From Immundisolibacter sp049322795 (lineage in GTDB: Bacteria > Pseudomonadota > Gammaproteobacteria > Immundisolibacterales > Immundisolibacteraceae): a stretch of DNA of 64,000 nucleotides. The stretch is from contig JBMOQH010000008.1 in the NCBI GenBank assembly GCA_049322795.1, positions 62,001 to 126,000 of the forward strand, read 5' to 3'. How positions within the stretch are numbered: the stretch's first letter is position 1; the number at the start of each line of letters is the position of its first letter. Under the pieces are notes generated by a model that had not been told where the DNA came from, made no database searches, and saw nothing but the letters and a program-made list of their open reading frames with translations. The position numbers were made by a program, and so were the translations under genes. Shown one piece after another: positions 28,513 through 37,260 of the stretch.

Positions 28513-28554
28513 AAAAAGCCGCCCGGGGCTTGCCTGCCCCGGGCGGCTTTTTTT
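28513..28554. terminator. Bidirectional rho-independent terminator
   Basis: A 12-bp GC stem, GCCGCCCGGGGC (28518-28529) with GCCCCGGGCGGC (28536-28547), and a 6-nt loop. Five A's precede it and seven T's follow it, so it can end both the MAPEG transcript on the plus strand and the uup transcript on the minus strand. Confidence 0.95.
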
Positions 28555-28567
28555 GGGCATCCGTCGG

Positions 28568-30451
28568 TCAGGCGCGTCCCTGAGCTGCCTCGAGGGCCTG
28601 CCAGCGCTCGAAGGCCTGCTCCAGCGCCGCCTCCTGCTGCGCCAGCGCCTGCTGGGCGCTGCGCTGGGTGTCGACCGGCTGCTGGTAGAACTCGGGCGCG
28701 GCCATCTGCTGGTGCAGGGCCTCGATCCGGGCCTCGATTTTTTCGATGTCCTGCGGCAGGCGCTTGAGTTCGCGCTGTTCGGCCGGGCTGAGTCCGCCGG
28801 CCGCCACGGACGGGGCCGCCGCCGGGCGTGACGGCTTGGCTGATGGCTTCGGGGCCGGGCGATCGGCGGGCGCGTCGGCGCGCGCCTGGCGCCGCCAGTC
28901 GTCGTAATCGCCGACGTAATGCCGAAAGCCGCGCGCGCCCTCGTGCACCAGCAGGCCGTCCACGACTTCGTTGACGAAGGCGCGGTCGTGCGACACCAGG
29001 ATCACCGTGCCGGGGTAGTCGAGGATGAGGTTCTCGAGCAGCTCCAGCGTCTCGACGTCGAGGTCGTTGGTGGGCTCGTCCAGCACCAGCACGTTGGACG
29101 GCTTGGCGAACAACCGGGCCAGCAGCAGGCGGTTGCGCTCGCCGCCGGACAGCAGGCGGGTGGCGGTGCGGGCGCGCTCGGGCGTGAACAGAAACGCCTT
29201 CAGATAGCCCAAAACGTGCAGCGAGTGGCCGTCGAAGTCGATACGGTCGGCGCCCTCGGCGACGTTCCAGGCGGCCTCGCGGTCGAGGTCGAGCTGCTCT
29301 CGGTTCTGGTCGAAGTAGGCGATCTGCAGGTTCTCGCCGTGGACCAGCGTGCCGCTGTCCGGCGCGCGCTGGCCGAGCAGCACCTGCAGCAGGGTGGTCT
29401 TGCCGCAGCCGTTGGGGCCCATGATGCCGAGCACCTGGCCGCGCTGCAGCTTGAAGTTGAAATCGCGCAGCACCGTGGTGTCGGCGATGTGCGCGCTGAC
29501 GTTTTTTGCCTCGAGCACACGCTTGCTGGACTGCTCGCCGAACTGCGCACGGATGGCGGCGCGCTGCTGGTACTTGCGCCGGCCGGCGGCCTGCTCGCGC
29601 AGGTCGTCGAGCGCCCGCACGCGGCCCATGTTGCGCGTGGTGCGGGCCTTGACGCCGCGCCGGATCCAGGCTTCCTCTTCCGCCAGCTTCTTGTCGAACT
29701 CGCGGTTGGCGGCCTGTTCGGCGGCCAGCGCGTCGGCCTTGCGGCGCCGGAAATCCGCGTAGCGGCCCGGCCAGTTGTGCAGCGCGCCGCGGTCCACCTC
29801 GACGATGCGCGTGGCGATGCGGTCCAGAAACGCCCGGTCGTGGCTGATGAACACCAGTGCGAAGGTCGCCCCGAGCAGGAATTCCTCCAGCCAGGTAACA
29901 CCGGCGATGTCCAGATGATTGGTCGGCTCGTCCAGCAGCAGCAGGTCCGGCTGGCCGACCAGCGCGCGGGCCAGCAGCACGCGCCGCTTGAGGCCGCCGG
30001 ACAGCTGCTCGAAGCGCGCATCGGCGGGCAGCGCCATGCGCGTGAGCAGGGCATCGACCTCGACGCCGGCGGTCCAGGCGCCGGCCGTTTCCAGCGCGTG
30101 CTGCAAGGCCTCCAGCCGCTGCGGTGAAGCGTGCCCTGCGACCGCGGCGTGGTAGTCCTCGAGCAGCCGGCCGCGCTCGCCCAGGCCGGCGGCGACCACC
30201 GAATACACAGTTCCCGTAATGTCCGGCGGCACGTCCTGCGGCAGCTGCGCCACGCGCAGGCCGTCGCGGCGCTCGATCTCGCCGCCGTCGGCTTCCAGGC
30301 TGCCGGCCAGCAGGCGCAGCAGCGTCGACTTGCCGGCGCCGTTGCGGCCGACCAGGCACAGCCGCTCGCCCTCGTCCACGGTGAGGTTGACGCGGTCCAG
30401 CACCGGCTCGCGGGTGTACTGGACGGTGAGGTCGCGCAGCGTGATCAGCAT
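28568..30451 (-). CDS. uup: ABC-F family ATPase Uup
   Basis: 627 residues with two ABC domains and no membrane segments. Domain 1 has GRNGAGKST and FEQLSGGLKRR; domain 2 has GPNGCGKTT and LLSGGERNR; both have LLDEPTN(H/D)LD. The linker between them is charged. The C-terminal region (about 540-627), after a Pro/Ala-rich spacer, is a coiled coil as in Uup, and not the short tail of EttA. Uup acts at ribosomes and influences genome stability. It terminates at the shared terminator. Confidence 0.93.
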   Translation of the reverse strand: MLITLRDLTVQYTREPVLDRVNLTVDEGERLCLVGRNGAGKSTLLRLLAGSLEADGGEIERRDGLRVAQLPQDVPPDITGTVYSVVAAGLGERGRLLEDYHAAVAGHASPQRLEALQHALETAGAWTAGVEVDALLTRMALPADARFEQLSGGLKRRVLLARALVGQPDLLLLDEPTNHLDIAGVTWLEEFLLGATFALVFISHDRAFLDRIATRIVEVDRGALHNWPGRYADFRRRKADALAAEQAANREFDKKLAEEEAWIRRGVKARTTRNMGRVRALDDLREQAAGRRKYQQRAAIRAQFGEQSSKRVLEAKNVSAHIADTTVLRDFNFKLQRGQVLGIMGPNGCGKTTLLQVLLGQRAPDSGTLVHGENLQIAYFDQNREQLDLDREAAWNVAEGADRIDFDGHSLHVLGYLKAFLFTPERARTATRLLSGGERNRLLLARLFAKPSNVLVLDEPTNDLDVETLELLENLILDYPGTVILVSHDRAFVNEVVDGLLVHEGARGFRHYVGDYDDWRRQARADAPADRPAPKPSAKPSRPAAAPSVAAGGLSPAEQRELKRLPQDIEKIEARIEALHQQMAAPEFYQQPVDTQRSAQQALAQQEAALEQAFERWQALEAAQGRA

Positions 30452-30561
30452 GGTTTAACGATCATTCGGGAGGGCTTGCACGGCCGGCGGCGCTGCGTCA
30501 GCATGCGGCCGAGATGGGCGGCGGACCGGCCCGCCGACGAAATCGATAAGGAGGAGAACGG

Positions 30562-30885
30562 ATGGCTGCCTTCCCGGTGGAGTTTGCGGACCTGGAACCG
30601 CTGCGCGGCGCCTGGGCCATCGGCGACGAGGCGGCGCGCAACCGCAAGCGCCTGACCTCGTCCATGGCCGACCTGCAGGATTTCTACAAGGCCCTGCTGG
30701 CGCGCATGGACGCCATTATCGGCTACCTCAACGCCCTCCCGCTCGACGCGCTTTCGCCGGGTGAGCAGGCGCTGCTGGATCTGGCGCTGATGTTCATGGA
30801 AGTGGCGCCGGCGGTGGAGATTTACAAGCACCCCGACGTGCCGTGGGGCTTTGCCGCCGAGCGCTTCCGCATTCTCCCAGCCTGA
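30562..30885 (+). CDS. Small helical protein upstream of a Rieske oxygenase, function unknown
   Basis: 107 residues with AGGAGGAGAA just upstream of the ATG. The composition is helix-rich, with MADLQDFYKALLARMDAIIG and ALLDLALMFMEVAPAVEIY, and there is no signal peptide or membrane helix. I recognise no named family. It ends 21 nt before the Rieske oxygenase gene, so it is almost certainly co-transcribed. A chaperone or accessory role is inferred from position only. Confidence 0.75.
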   Translation: MAAFPVEFADLEPLRGAWAIGDEAARNRKRLTSSMADLQDFYKALLARMDAIIGYLNALPLDALSPGEQALLDLALMFMEVAPAVEIYKHPDVPWGFAAERFRILPA

Positions 30886-30906
30886 ACAACGGAAGGAACT
30901 CCCCCC

Positions 30907-32118
30907 ATGAACAAGCCCGTCGAGACCCTGCACCCGTACCTTGCCCAATGCCCCGATCTTGGCACCGGCCCGGTGCCGGTGGCGCCGGTGGTGTCGGCCG
31001 AGTACTTCGAGCGCGAGCGCGAGGCCATCTTCAGGAAGGTCTGGCTGAACCTCGGCCGGGTCGAGGACATCCCGAATCCCGGCGATTACGTGGTGCGGGA
31101 CATCGCCATCCTGAAGGCGTCGATCATCCTGGCGCGCGGCGACGACGGACAGGTGCGGGCGTTTCACAACGTCTGCCGCCACCGCGGCAACCAGGTGGCG
31201 CAGGGCCACGGCAATGCCAAGGGCTTCGCCTGCGGCTTCCACGGGTGGACCTACGACACGCGCGGGCAGTGCGTGTTCGTGCCGGACGAGGAGGCGTTCT
31301 TCGGCATCGACCGCGCCCAGCTCGGCCTGCCGCCGGTGCGCTGCGAGACCTTCGCCGGCTTCGTGTTCGTCACGGTCAATCCCGACGCGCCGCCGCTGGC
31401 CGAGTATCTGGGCGGCATGGGCGAGCAGCTGCGTGATTTCCCGTTCCACACCATGCAGCGCATGCACACGCTCAAGGCCGACGTGAACTGCAACTGGAAG
31501 GTGTTCATCGACGCCTTTCAGGAGTCCTACCACGGCCGCTTCGTGCACAAGCTGACCGCCACCGCCGCCGGCTGCACCGAGGAAGACCCCTACGCACACC
31601 TGACCTCGGTGCGCCTGCACGGCCCGCACCGCTCGGCCTCGGTGCCGTTCAACCCGGCCTACCAACCCTCGCCGGCCGAGGCGCTGTCGTTCAAGTACGC
31701 GCAGTCGCTGTGGCTGCACGAGGGCAACGCCGGCACCGAGCGCGTGCCCGGCACCAACCCGGCCGGGCACGCCAACTGGCTGTTCGACATCAACGTGTGC
31801 TTCCCCAATTTCTTCGTGGACGTGTCGAGCAGCTGGTTCTTCACCTACCACTTCTGGCCGGTGGCCGTGGACCGCACGCACTGGGAGTACAACTTCTACA
31901 TGCTGCCGCCGGCCAACGCCGGCGAGCGCATCAGCCGCGAGTTCTCCAAGCTCTACCTGCGCGACCTGCTGCGCGAGGACCTGTCCACGGTGGAGAGCAC
32001 GCAGGCGGGTCTGGCATCGGGCGCCATCGAGCACATCCTCCTGTCCGACCAGGAAGTGGCCGTGCGCCACCAGTACAAGGTGGTGGACGACATGGTCAAC
32101 GGCCGCTGGCGCGGCTGA
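30907..32118 (+). CDS. Aromatic ring-hydroxylating (Rieske) oxygenase alpha subunit
   Basis: 403 residues. The Rieske [2Fe-2S] motif is C90-R-H92-RGNQ...C109-GF-H112. The mononuclear iron site is likely H209 and H214 in ESYHGRFVHK with D358 in REDLSTVESTQ. The bridging Asp expected before the first His appears as FIDAFQESYH (D202). It hydroxylates aromatic or related substrates using electrons from a separate ferredoxin/reductase. No beta subunit, ferredoxin or reductase is encoded nearby, so it either forms homo-oligomers or borrows partners. Confidence 0.93.
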   Translation: MNKPVETLHPYLAQCPDLGTGPVPVAPVVSAEYFEREREAIFRKVWLNLGRVEDIPNPGDYVVRDIAILKASIILARGDDGQVRAFHNVCRHRGNQVAQGHGNAKGFACGFHGWTYDTRGQCVFVPDEEAFFGIDRAQLGLPPVRCETFAGFVFVTVNPDAPPLAEYLGGMGEQLRDFPFHTMQRMHTLKADVNCNWKVFIDAFQESYHGRFVHKLTATAAGCTEEDPYAHLTSVRLHGPHRSASVPFNPAYQPSPAEALSFKYAQSLWLHEGNAGTERVPGTNPAGHANWLFDINVCFPNFFVDVSSSWFFTYHFWPVAVDRTHWEYNFYMLPPANAGERISREFSKLYLRDLLREDLSTVESTQAGLASGAIEHILLSDQEVAVRHQYKVVDDMVNGRWRG

Positions 32119-32134
32119 CCCGCATGTGATCGTT

Positions 32135-32260
32135 CCGGGGCAGGATGCCCCGGCGTGAGGCAAGCACGAAGTGCTGGATTCACGGAGCCCGTCGCGGGCG
32201 TGTACCGCGACGAGGCGAGCTGAAAAATTCCACGGACGGAATTTTTCAGTGTCTCTTCAG
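32135..32260 (+). repeat. Multi-hairpin dispersed element, copy 1
   Basis: It aligns without gaps to 61053-61178; over the first 114 nt only five differences are seen by eye. Hairpins in order: CCGGGGCA/TGCCCCGG; an imperfect TGAGGCAAGCA/TGCTGGATTCA; GTCGCGG/CCGCGAC; and GAAAAATTCC/GGAATTTTTC, which resembles an A/T-rich terminator stem. It fills the gap between the Rieske gene and convergent nadC. A short open frame inside (MPRREAST) is probably incidental. Confidence 0.9.
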
Positions 32261-32263
32261 GCG

Positions 32264-33124
32264 CTACGCCCGCAGCGTGATGCCGGACACGCGCATGGAC
32301 AGATCCACCGCCCGCAGATGCTTGGTCAGCGCGCCGACGGACATGAAATCGACCCCCGTGTCGGCGATGGCGCGCAGCTGGTCCATGGCGACCCCGCCGC
32401 TCGCCTCGAGCGTCGCCCTGCCGCCGGCGATGGCGACCGCGTCCCGCATCATCGGCAGCGAAAAGTTGTCGAGCAGGATCTGCGGCGCGCCCGCGGCCAG
32501 CGCCTCGCGCAGCTGATCGAGCGTTTCGACCTCCACCTCGATGGGTGTACCAACCGGCGTCTGCCGGCGCGCCGCCTGCACCGCCGCCGTCAGCGAGCCG
32601 GCGGCGGCGATGTGGTTCTCCTTGATCAGGACGGCGTCGTACAGGCCCTTGCGGTGATTGTGGCCGCCACCGCAGCGCACGGCGTATTTCTGCGCCAGAC
32701 GCAGGCCGGGCAAGGTCTTTCGGGTATCGAGCAGACGCGTGTGCCCGGCGCCCAGCGCATCCACGAAGCGGCGCGTGGCGGTGGCCGTGCCGGACAGCGT
32801 CTGCAGGAAATTCAGAGCGCAGCGCTCGCCGGTCAGGATGGCCCGCGCCGGCCCGGCGAGTTCGCACAGAATCTGGTCGGCGCCGACCGCATCGCCGTCC
32901 GCGACCTGCCAGACGACCTGCACAGCCGGGTCGAGCTGGCGAAACACGGCATCGAACCAGTCCCGCCCACAGATCACGGCCGCCTCACGGCTGACGACGC
33001 GCGCGGTGGCCTGCGCATCGGCGGGGATCAGACCGGCGGTGAGGTCGCCGGCGCCGACGTCCTCGTCGAGCGCCGAGCGGACCTGACCCGCGATGGCGGC
33101 GAGGGTATGGGCATCTGGGGACAT
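32264..33124 (-). CDS. nadC: Nicotinate-nucleotide pyrophosphorylase (quinolinate phosphoribosyltransferase)
   Basis: 286 residues. It converts quinolinate and PRPP to nicotinate mononucleotide in de novo NAD synthesis. Family blocks are complete: EDVGAGDLT, ERCALNFLQTLSGTAT, LLDTRKTLPGLR, KYAVRCGGGHNHR, IKENHI, EVEVETLDQ, ILLDNF and EASGGV. It starts MSPDAHTLAAI at 33124; a longer frame upstream overlaps the DUF1841 gene and is not credible. Confidence 0.97.
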   Translation of the reverse strand: MSPDAHTLAAIAGQVRSALDEDVGAGDLTAGLIPADAQATARVVSREAAVICGRDWFDAVFRQLDPAVQVVWQVADGDAVGADQILCELAGPARAILTGERCALNFLQTLSGTATATRRFVDALGAGHTRLLDTRKTLPGLRLAQKYAVRCGGGHNHRKGLYDAVLIKENHIAAAGSLTAAVQAARRQTPVGTPIEVEVETLDQLREALAAGAPQILLDNFSLPMMRDAVAIAGGRATLEASGGVAMDQLRAIADTGVDFMSVGALTKHLRAVDLSMRVSGITLRA

Positions 33125-33207
33125 GGGCGTGTTCGGCTGGCGGTGGACCGGGGGCGCATTATCGCCGCTCGCCCCGCAGCGCTCAGCGCGTGCGGAAGGC
33201 TGGGCCC

Positions 33208-33627
33208 TCAGAGCCCCCGCAGCGCCTCGCGGTAGGCATCCATGTCCGGCTCGCGGCCGGCGCGCTGCGCCTGCCACAGCGTTTGCGCCAGGCACTCGAT
33301 CAGCCGGTGCTCGGCGGCGTGCGCGTCGCCCAGGCGTTTGGCGAGACGCGCGTGCGCCTGCACCGCCTCCGGCGGCAGGCGGGTGGCGATCTGCTCGCGC
33401 ACCGCGAGATGCAGGCCCATGTGCAGGTACGGGTTGGTGCGCCCGTCGCTGCCGTCGAACTCCTGCGCCAGCGCATCGGGCGTCCGCACGAAGTCGTGGT
33501 ATTCCGGGTGCAGCGCCAGCACGTCGACGATGCGCTGCTGCTGCAGGTCCAGCGGCAGGTGCTCCAGGTTGCGCTGCCAGGCCTCGGCCCAGGCGCGGCG
33601 CAGGCTGTCGCGGTCCTGCCCGAACAT
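33208..33627 (-). CDS. DUF1841 family protein
   Basis: 139 residues from Met at 33627 (MFGQDRDSLRRAWAEAW), the typical start and length of DUF1841 proteins. Conserved block GRTNPYLHMGLHLAVREQ. Function is unknown. Its start codon overlaps the last base of nth's stop, so rnfB-nth-DUF1841 is one operon. Confidence 0.9.
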   Translation of the reverse strand: MFGQDRDSLRRAWAEAWQRNLEHLPLDLQQQRIVDVLALHPEYHDFVRTPDALAQEFDGSDGRTNPYLHMGLHLAVREQIATRLPPEAVQAHARLAKRLGDAHAAEHRLIECLAQTLWQAQRAGREPDMDAYREALRGL

Positions 33628-34289
33628 CAGGCGAACTCGCCGCTGGCGGCGGCAACGGCCGCCGCCTTGTCCGGCCACTCGCACAGATCGGCGATCGGGC
33701 ACTGCCCGCAGCGCGGCCGGCGCGCCATGCAGGTGTAGCGCCCGTGCAGGATCAGCCAGTGGTGCGCGTCGTGGCGGAACTCGGGCGCGGTCACTTTCAG
33801 CAGCCGGTCCTCCACCTGCCGCACCGTCCGGCCGGGGGCCAGCCCGGTGCGGTTGGCGACGCGAAAGATGTGCGTGTCGACGGCGATGGTCGGCTCGCCA
33901 AACGCCGTGTTCAGCACCACGTTGGCGGTCTTGCGCCCGACGCCGGGCAGGGCCTCCAGCGCGGCGCGCTCGCGCGGCACCTCGCCGCCGTGTTGCTCGA
34001 CCAGAATGCGGCAGGTCTTGATGACGTTCTCCGCCTTGCTGTTGAACAGGCCAATGCGCCGAATGTGGAATTTCACGCCGTCCACGCCCAGCGCGAGCAT
34101 GGTCTGTGGCGTGTCGGCAGCGCGAAACAACGTCGCGGTGGCGAGGTTCACGCTCTTGTCGGTGGCCTGCGCGGACAGGATCACCGCCACCAGCAGCTCG
34201 AACGGCGACTGGTAATGCAGCTCGGTGGTCGGCGCCGGCATCACCGCGCGCAGGCGCTCGTAGATCTGTCGGCGCTTGTGGGCGTTCAT
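33627..34289 (-). CDS. nth: Endonuclease III
   Basis: 220 residues of the DNA glycosylase/AP lyase for oxidised pyrimidines. The HhH motif LPGVGRKTA has the catalytic Lys, VDTHIFRV the catalytic Asp, and the C-terminal [4Fe-4S] motif is C-x6-C-x2-C-x5-C (CMARRPRCGQCPIADLC). Length is standard. It overlaps rnfB by 4 nt. Confidence 0.97.
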   Translation of the reverse strand: MNAHKRRQIYERLRAVMPAPTTELHYQSPFELLVAVILSAQATDKSVNLATATLFRAADTPQTMLALGVDGVKFHIRRIGLFNSKAENVIKTCRILVEQHGGEVPRERAALEALPGVGRKTANVVLNTAFGEPTIAVDTHIFRVANRTGLAPGRTVRQVEDRLLKVTAPEFRHDAHHWLILHGRYTCMARRPRCGQCPIADLCEWPDKAAAVAAASGEFA

Positions 34290-34885
34290 GCGCCGCGCGC
34301 CGCGAGCAGGGCGCGCGCCCGGGCCAGCGCCGTCTGCACCTCGGGCGACACGCTGGTCGATACGGGTGACGCGGCGGGTGGCGGCGCGGCCTCGCGCCGC
34401 TGCCGACGCGCGTCGTAGCGGCGACGGTTCACGGCGGCGCGGGCGCGGCGGGTGTCCTCATCCGCCGGCGGCTGCGGCAACAGACGAATGCAGTCCACCG
34501 GACAGGGCGCCACGCACAGGCCGCAGCCGTTGCACTCGTCCGCGACCACGCCGTGCAGGCGCTTGCCGGCGCCGACGATGGCATCCACCGGGCAGGCCGG
34601 GATGCACTTGGTGCAGCCGATGCACAGGTCAGGATCGATCCAGGCCCGCTGCGGCGGCGGCGCCAGCCCGCAATCGGGATCAAGCGCAAGCACCGGCCGG
34701 CCGAGCACCGCCGCCAGCGCGGCGATGGTCTCGCCGCCGCCCGGCGGGCAGCGGTTCAGGTCCGTCTCGCCGGCGGCCAGCGCCTGCGCGTACGGCCGGC
34801 AGCCGTCGTAGCCGCAGCGCCGGCACTGGGTCTGCGGCAGCAGGGCGTCGAGCGTGTCGACCAAGGTGGCAGCGGGCGCGATCAT
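34286..34885 (-). CDS. rnfB: RnfB/RsxB-type electron transport ferredoxin
   Basis: 199 residues. The N-terminal Fe-S domain has CRRCGYDGCRPYA and a later Cys in NRCPPGGG. Two [4Fe-4S] motifs follow: CIGCTKCIPACP and CNGCGLCVAPCP. It lacks the N-terminal membrane anchor of canonical RnfB. None of rnfACDGE is beside it. This orphan, anchorless type next to nth is common in beta- and gammaproteobacteria, where its partner is uncertain. Confidence 0.88.
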   Translation of the reverse strand: MIAPAATLVDTLDALLPQTQCRRCGYDGCRPYAQALAAGETDLNRCPPGGGETIAALAAVLGRPVLALDPDCGLAPPPQRAWIDPDLCIGCTKCIPACPVDAIVGAGKRLHGVVADECNGCGLCVAPCPVDCIRLLPQPPADEDTRRARAAVNRRRYDARRQRREAAPPPAASPVSTSVSPEVQTALARARALLAARGA

Positions 34886-34950
34886 GGGCTGGCGATTTTA
34901 ACGCCGGCCGCTAGACTGGCCGGCGCCGCCACGCCGCCGACCCGCACCGT

Positions 34951-36117
34951 ATGACCGACCGTTTTCGCCCCGCCGCCCGCATGGCGGACATCGCCCCGTT
35001 CCACGTGATGGAAGTGATGGGCCACGCCCAGGCCGCGGTGGCCGCCGGCCGCGACATCGTGCACATGGAGGTCGGCGAGCCGGATTTTTCCACCGCCGAA
35101 CCCATCGTCGAGGCCGGCATACGGGCGCTACGGGCCGGCCACACGCACTACACGCTGGCGCTCGGCCTGCCGGCGCTGCGCGAGGCCATCGCGGATTTCT
35201 ACCGCACGCGCCACGGCGTGGCCGTCGAACCGCGTCGGGTGGTGGTCACGGTCGGCGCCTCGGGCGCGCTGCAGCTCGCGCTGTGGGCGCTGATCGGCGC
35301 GGGCGACGAGGTGCTGCTGACCGACCCCGGCTACCCCTGCAACCGGCATTTCGTGCAGCTGGCCGGCGGCCTGCCGGTTGACCTGCCAGTCGGCCCCGAG
35401 ACGGGCTGGCAGCCGACCGCGGCGCAGATCGAGGCGGCGCTCACGCCGCGCACGCGGGCGGTGCTGCTGGCCTCGCCGGCCAACCCGACCGGCGCCGTCA
35501 TCGACCGCGCCGAACTCGCCGGCATCGCCACGCTGCTGCGTGAGCGCGGCGTGGCACTGATCGCCGACGAGATCTACCACGGCCTGATTTACGAAGCCGA
35601 CACCTGCACCGCGCTGGCCTGCGACGCCGATGCCGTGGTGGTGAACAGCTTCTCGAAGTACTTCGGCATGACCGGCTGGCGCCTCGGCTGGCTGGTGGTG
35701 CCGGACGCGCTGCTGCGCAGCGTGGAAAAGCTGGCGCAGAACCTGTTCATCGCGCCACCGACGCCGGCACAGCACGCGGCACTCGCCGCCTTCGAGCCGG
35801 CCACGCTGGCGCTGCTCGACGCCCGGCGCGACCAGTTCCGCGCCCGGCGCGACCTGTTGTTGCCGGCGCTGCGCGAGCTCGGCTTCGACATTCCGGTCAC
35901 GCCGCAGGGCGCGTTCTACATCTACGCCGGCTGCGGGCGCTTTGCGCCGGACAGCTTTGATTTTTCGTTGCGCCTGCTCGACGAGGCCGGCGTGGCCGCC
36001 ACGCCGGGGCTCGACTTCGGCCACCACACGGCGCGCAGCCACCTGCGCTTTGCCTACACCACGTCTGCCGACCGCATCGAAGACGCCATCGCGCGTCTGC
36101 GGCGCCTGCTGGCGTAG
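34951..36117 (+). CDS. PLP-dependent aminotransferase, class I/II
   Basis: 388 residues of the fold type I aspartate aminotransferase family. Motifs: substrate-side HMEVGEPDFST, VTVGASGALQLAL, ASPANPTGAV, DEIYHGL, the PLP lysine in NSFSKYFGMTGWRLGW, and a C-terminal Arg in HLRFAYTTS. The pattern fits the broad MalY/AspC-like group that is often annotated as probable aspartate or alanine aminotransferase; the substrate is not readable. Confidence 0.9.
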   Translation: MTDRFRPAARMADIAPFHVMEVMGHAQAAVAAGRDIVHMEVGEPDFSTAEPIVEAGIRALRAGHTHYTLALGLPALREAIADFYRTRHGVAVEPRRVVVTVGASGALQLALWALIGAGDEVLLTDPGYPCNRHFVQLAGGLPVDLPVGPETGWQPTAAQIEAALTPRTRAVLLASPANPTGAVIDRAELAGIATLLRERGVALIADEIYHGLIYEADTCTALACDADAVVVNSFSKYFGMTGWRLGWLVVPDALLRSVEKLAQNLFIAPPTPAQHAALAAFEPATLALLDARRDQFRARRDLLLPALRELGFDIPVTPQGAFYIYAGCGRFAPDSFDFSLRLLDEAGVAATPGLDFGHHTARSHLRFAYTTSADRIEDAIARLRRLLA

Positions 36118-36212
36118 GCGCGCGATGGTGTCCGACGTGAAGGGCGGCTGGACGCCGCTGTGGGCCTTTCCGGGCGTGTGAGACTCGACTGACCGACAAG
36201 GGGAGCAGGACG

Positions 36213-37238
36213 ATGCGAGCAGTGTTGCTGGATGGCTACGGGGGCGCGGACCGACTGCGCGTGGCGCAGGTGGCGGACGCCGCCGCGCCGCGGCGCGGAC
36301 AGGTGCGCGTGCGGATACACGCGGCGAGCCTGAACCCGATCGACTGGAAAGTCTGCGCCGGCTACTTTCGACTGCTCCCCGGCCAGCGCATGCCGATGAT
36401 TCCCGGCAGCGACTGCTCGGGCGTGGTCGAGAGCGTCGGCGCCGGTGTCACGGACTTCAAGCCCGGCGATGCCGTGTTCGGGCTGATCGGTGGCGGCATC
36501 GGGCACACCTTTGCCGAGCAGGTGACGGCCCCCGCCAAGCGCTTCGCACGCAAACCGGCCCACATCAGCCACACGCAAGCGGCGGCCGCGGCGCTGGTCG
36601 GCGTCACCGCGCTCGAGGCGCTGACGCGCGTCACGCGGCTGGTGGCCGGGCAGCGCGTGTTCATCAGCGCGGGCGCCGGCGGCGTCGGCAGCTTTGCCGT
36701 GCAGTACGCGCGCTCGGTCGGGGCGCAGGTGCTGGCGAGCGCCGGGGCCGGGAATCTCGATTTCGTGCGGGAGCTGGGCGCCGAGACGGTCTACGATTAC
36801 GCCAGCACCGACTGCGCGACGCAGTTGAGCGATCTCGACGTGATTTTCGACGCCTACGGCGACCTCGACGCGCGCCGCTACCTGCCGTGCCTGAAGCCGG
36901 GCGGCGTGTTCATCAGCACCGGCAGCGGCGGACGCTCGATGCACGATCTCGCCGACCGCTACGGCAAACGCTGGTGGCTGCTCGGTGCCATGGCGGACGT
37001 GATGCGCCTGCGCCGGCTGGCGCGCCGCAACGGACGGCGGCGGGTGGCGATGGTGTTCGCCCAGCCGCGCGCCGAGCACTTGCAGCACATCGCGCGGCTG
37101 CTGGACGGCGGCGCGGTCAAGGCGCACATCGGGCAGGCCTATCCGCTCGACGACATCGCGCGCGCCTTCGCCGACGGGCAAACCGGCCACGCGCGCGGCA
37201 AGCGGGTGATCGCCATCCGCCGCGCCGGCGAACCCTGA
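36213..37238 (+). CDS. Zinc-independent MDR-family NAD(P)-dependent oxidoreductase (quinone oxidoreductase-like)
   Basis: 341 residues with GGGGAGCAGG before the ATG. GroES-like domain with ASLNPIDWKV and IPGSDCSGVVESVG, then a Rossmann domain with GAGGVGSFAVQYAR. The catalytic zinc ligands of alcohol dehydrogenases are absent, which places it with quinone/enone reductases. An insertion GGIGHTFAEQV and the basic segment MRLRRLARRNGRRR are unremarkable. It precedes ligA by 22 bp, though no functional link is known. Confidence 0.87.
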   Translation: MRAVLLDGYGGADRLRVAQVADAAAPRRGQVRVRIHAASLNPIDWKVCAGYFRLLPGQRMPMIPGSDCSGVVESVGAGVTDFKPGDAVFGLIGGGIGHTFAEQVTAPAKRFARKPAHISHTQAAAAALVGVTALEALTRVTRLVAGQRVFISAGAGGVGSFAVQYARSVGAQVLASAGAGNLDFVRELGAETVYDYASTDCATQLSDLDVIFDAYGDLDARRYLPCLKPGGVFISTGSGGRSMHDLADRYGKRWWLLGAMADVMRLRRLARRNGRRRVAMVFAQPRAEHLQHIARLLDGGAVKAHIGQAYPLDDIARAFADGQTGHARGKRVIAIRRAGEP

Positions 37239-37260
37239 CCAATCAACCCCGCCCGACCAC

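Noticed and set aside
32145..32516. Plus-strand open frame starting MPRREAST, with a similar start at 61063
   Set aside because: The shared part is the repeated multi-hairpin element; beyond it the two frames differ and copy 1 overlaps nadC.
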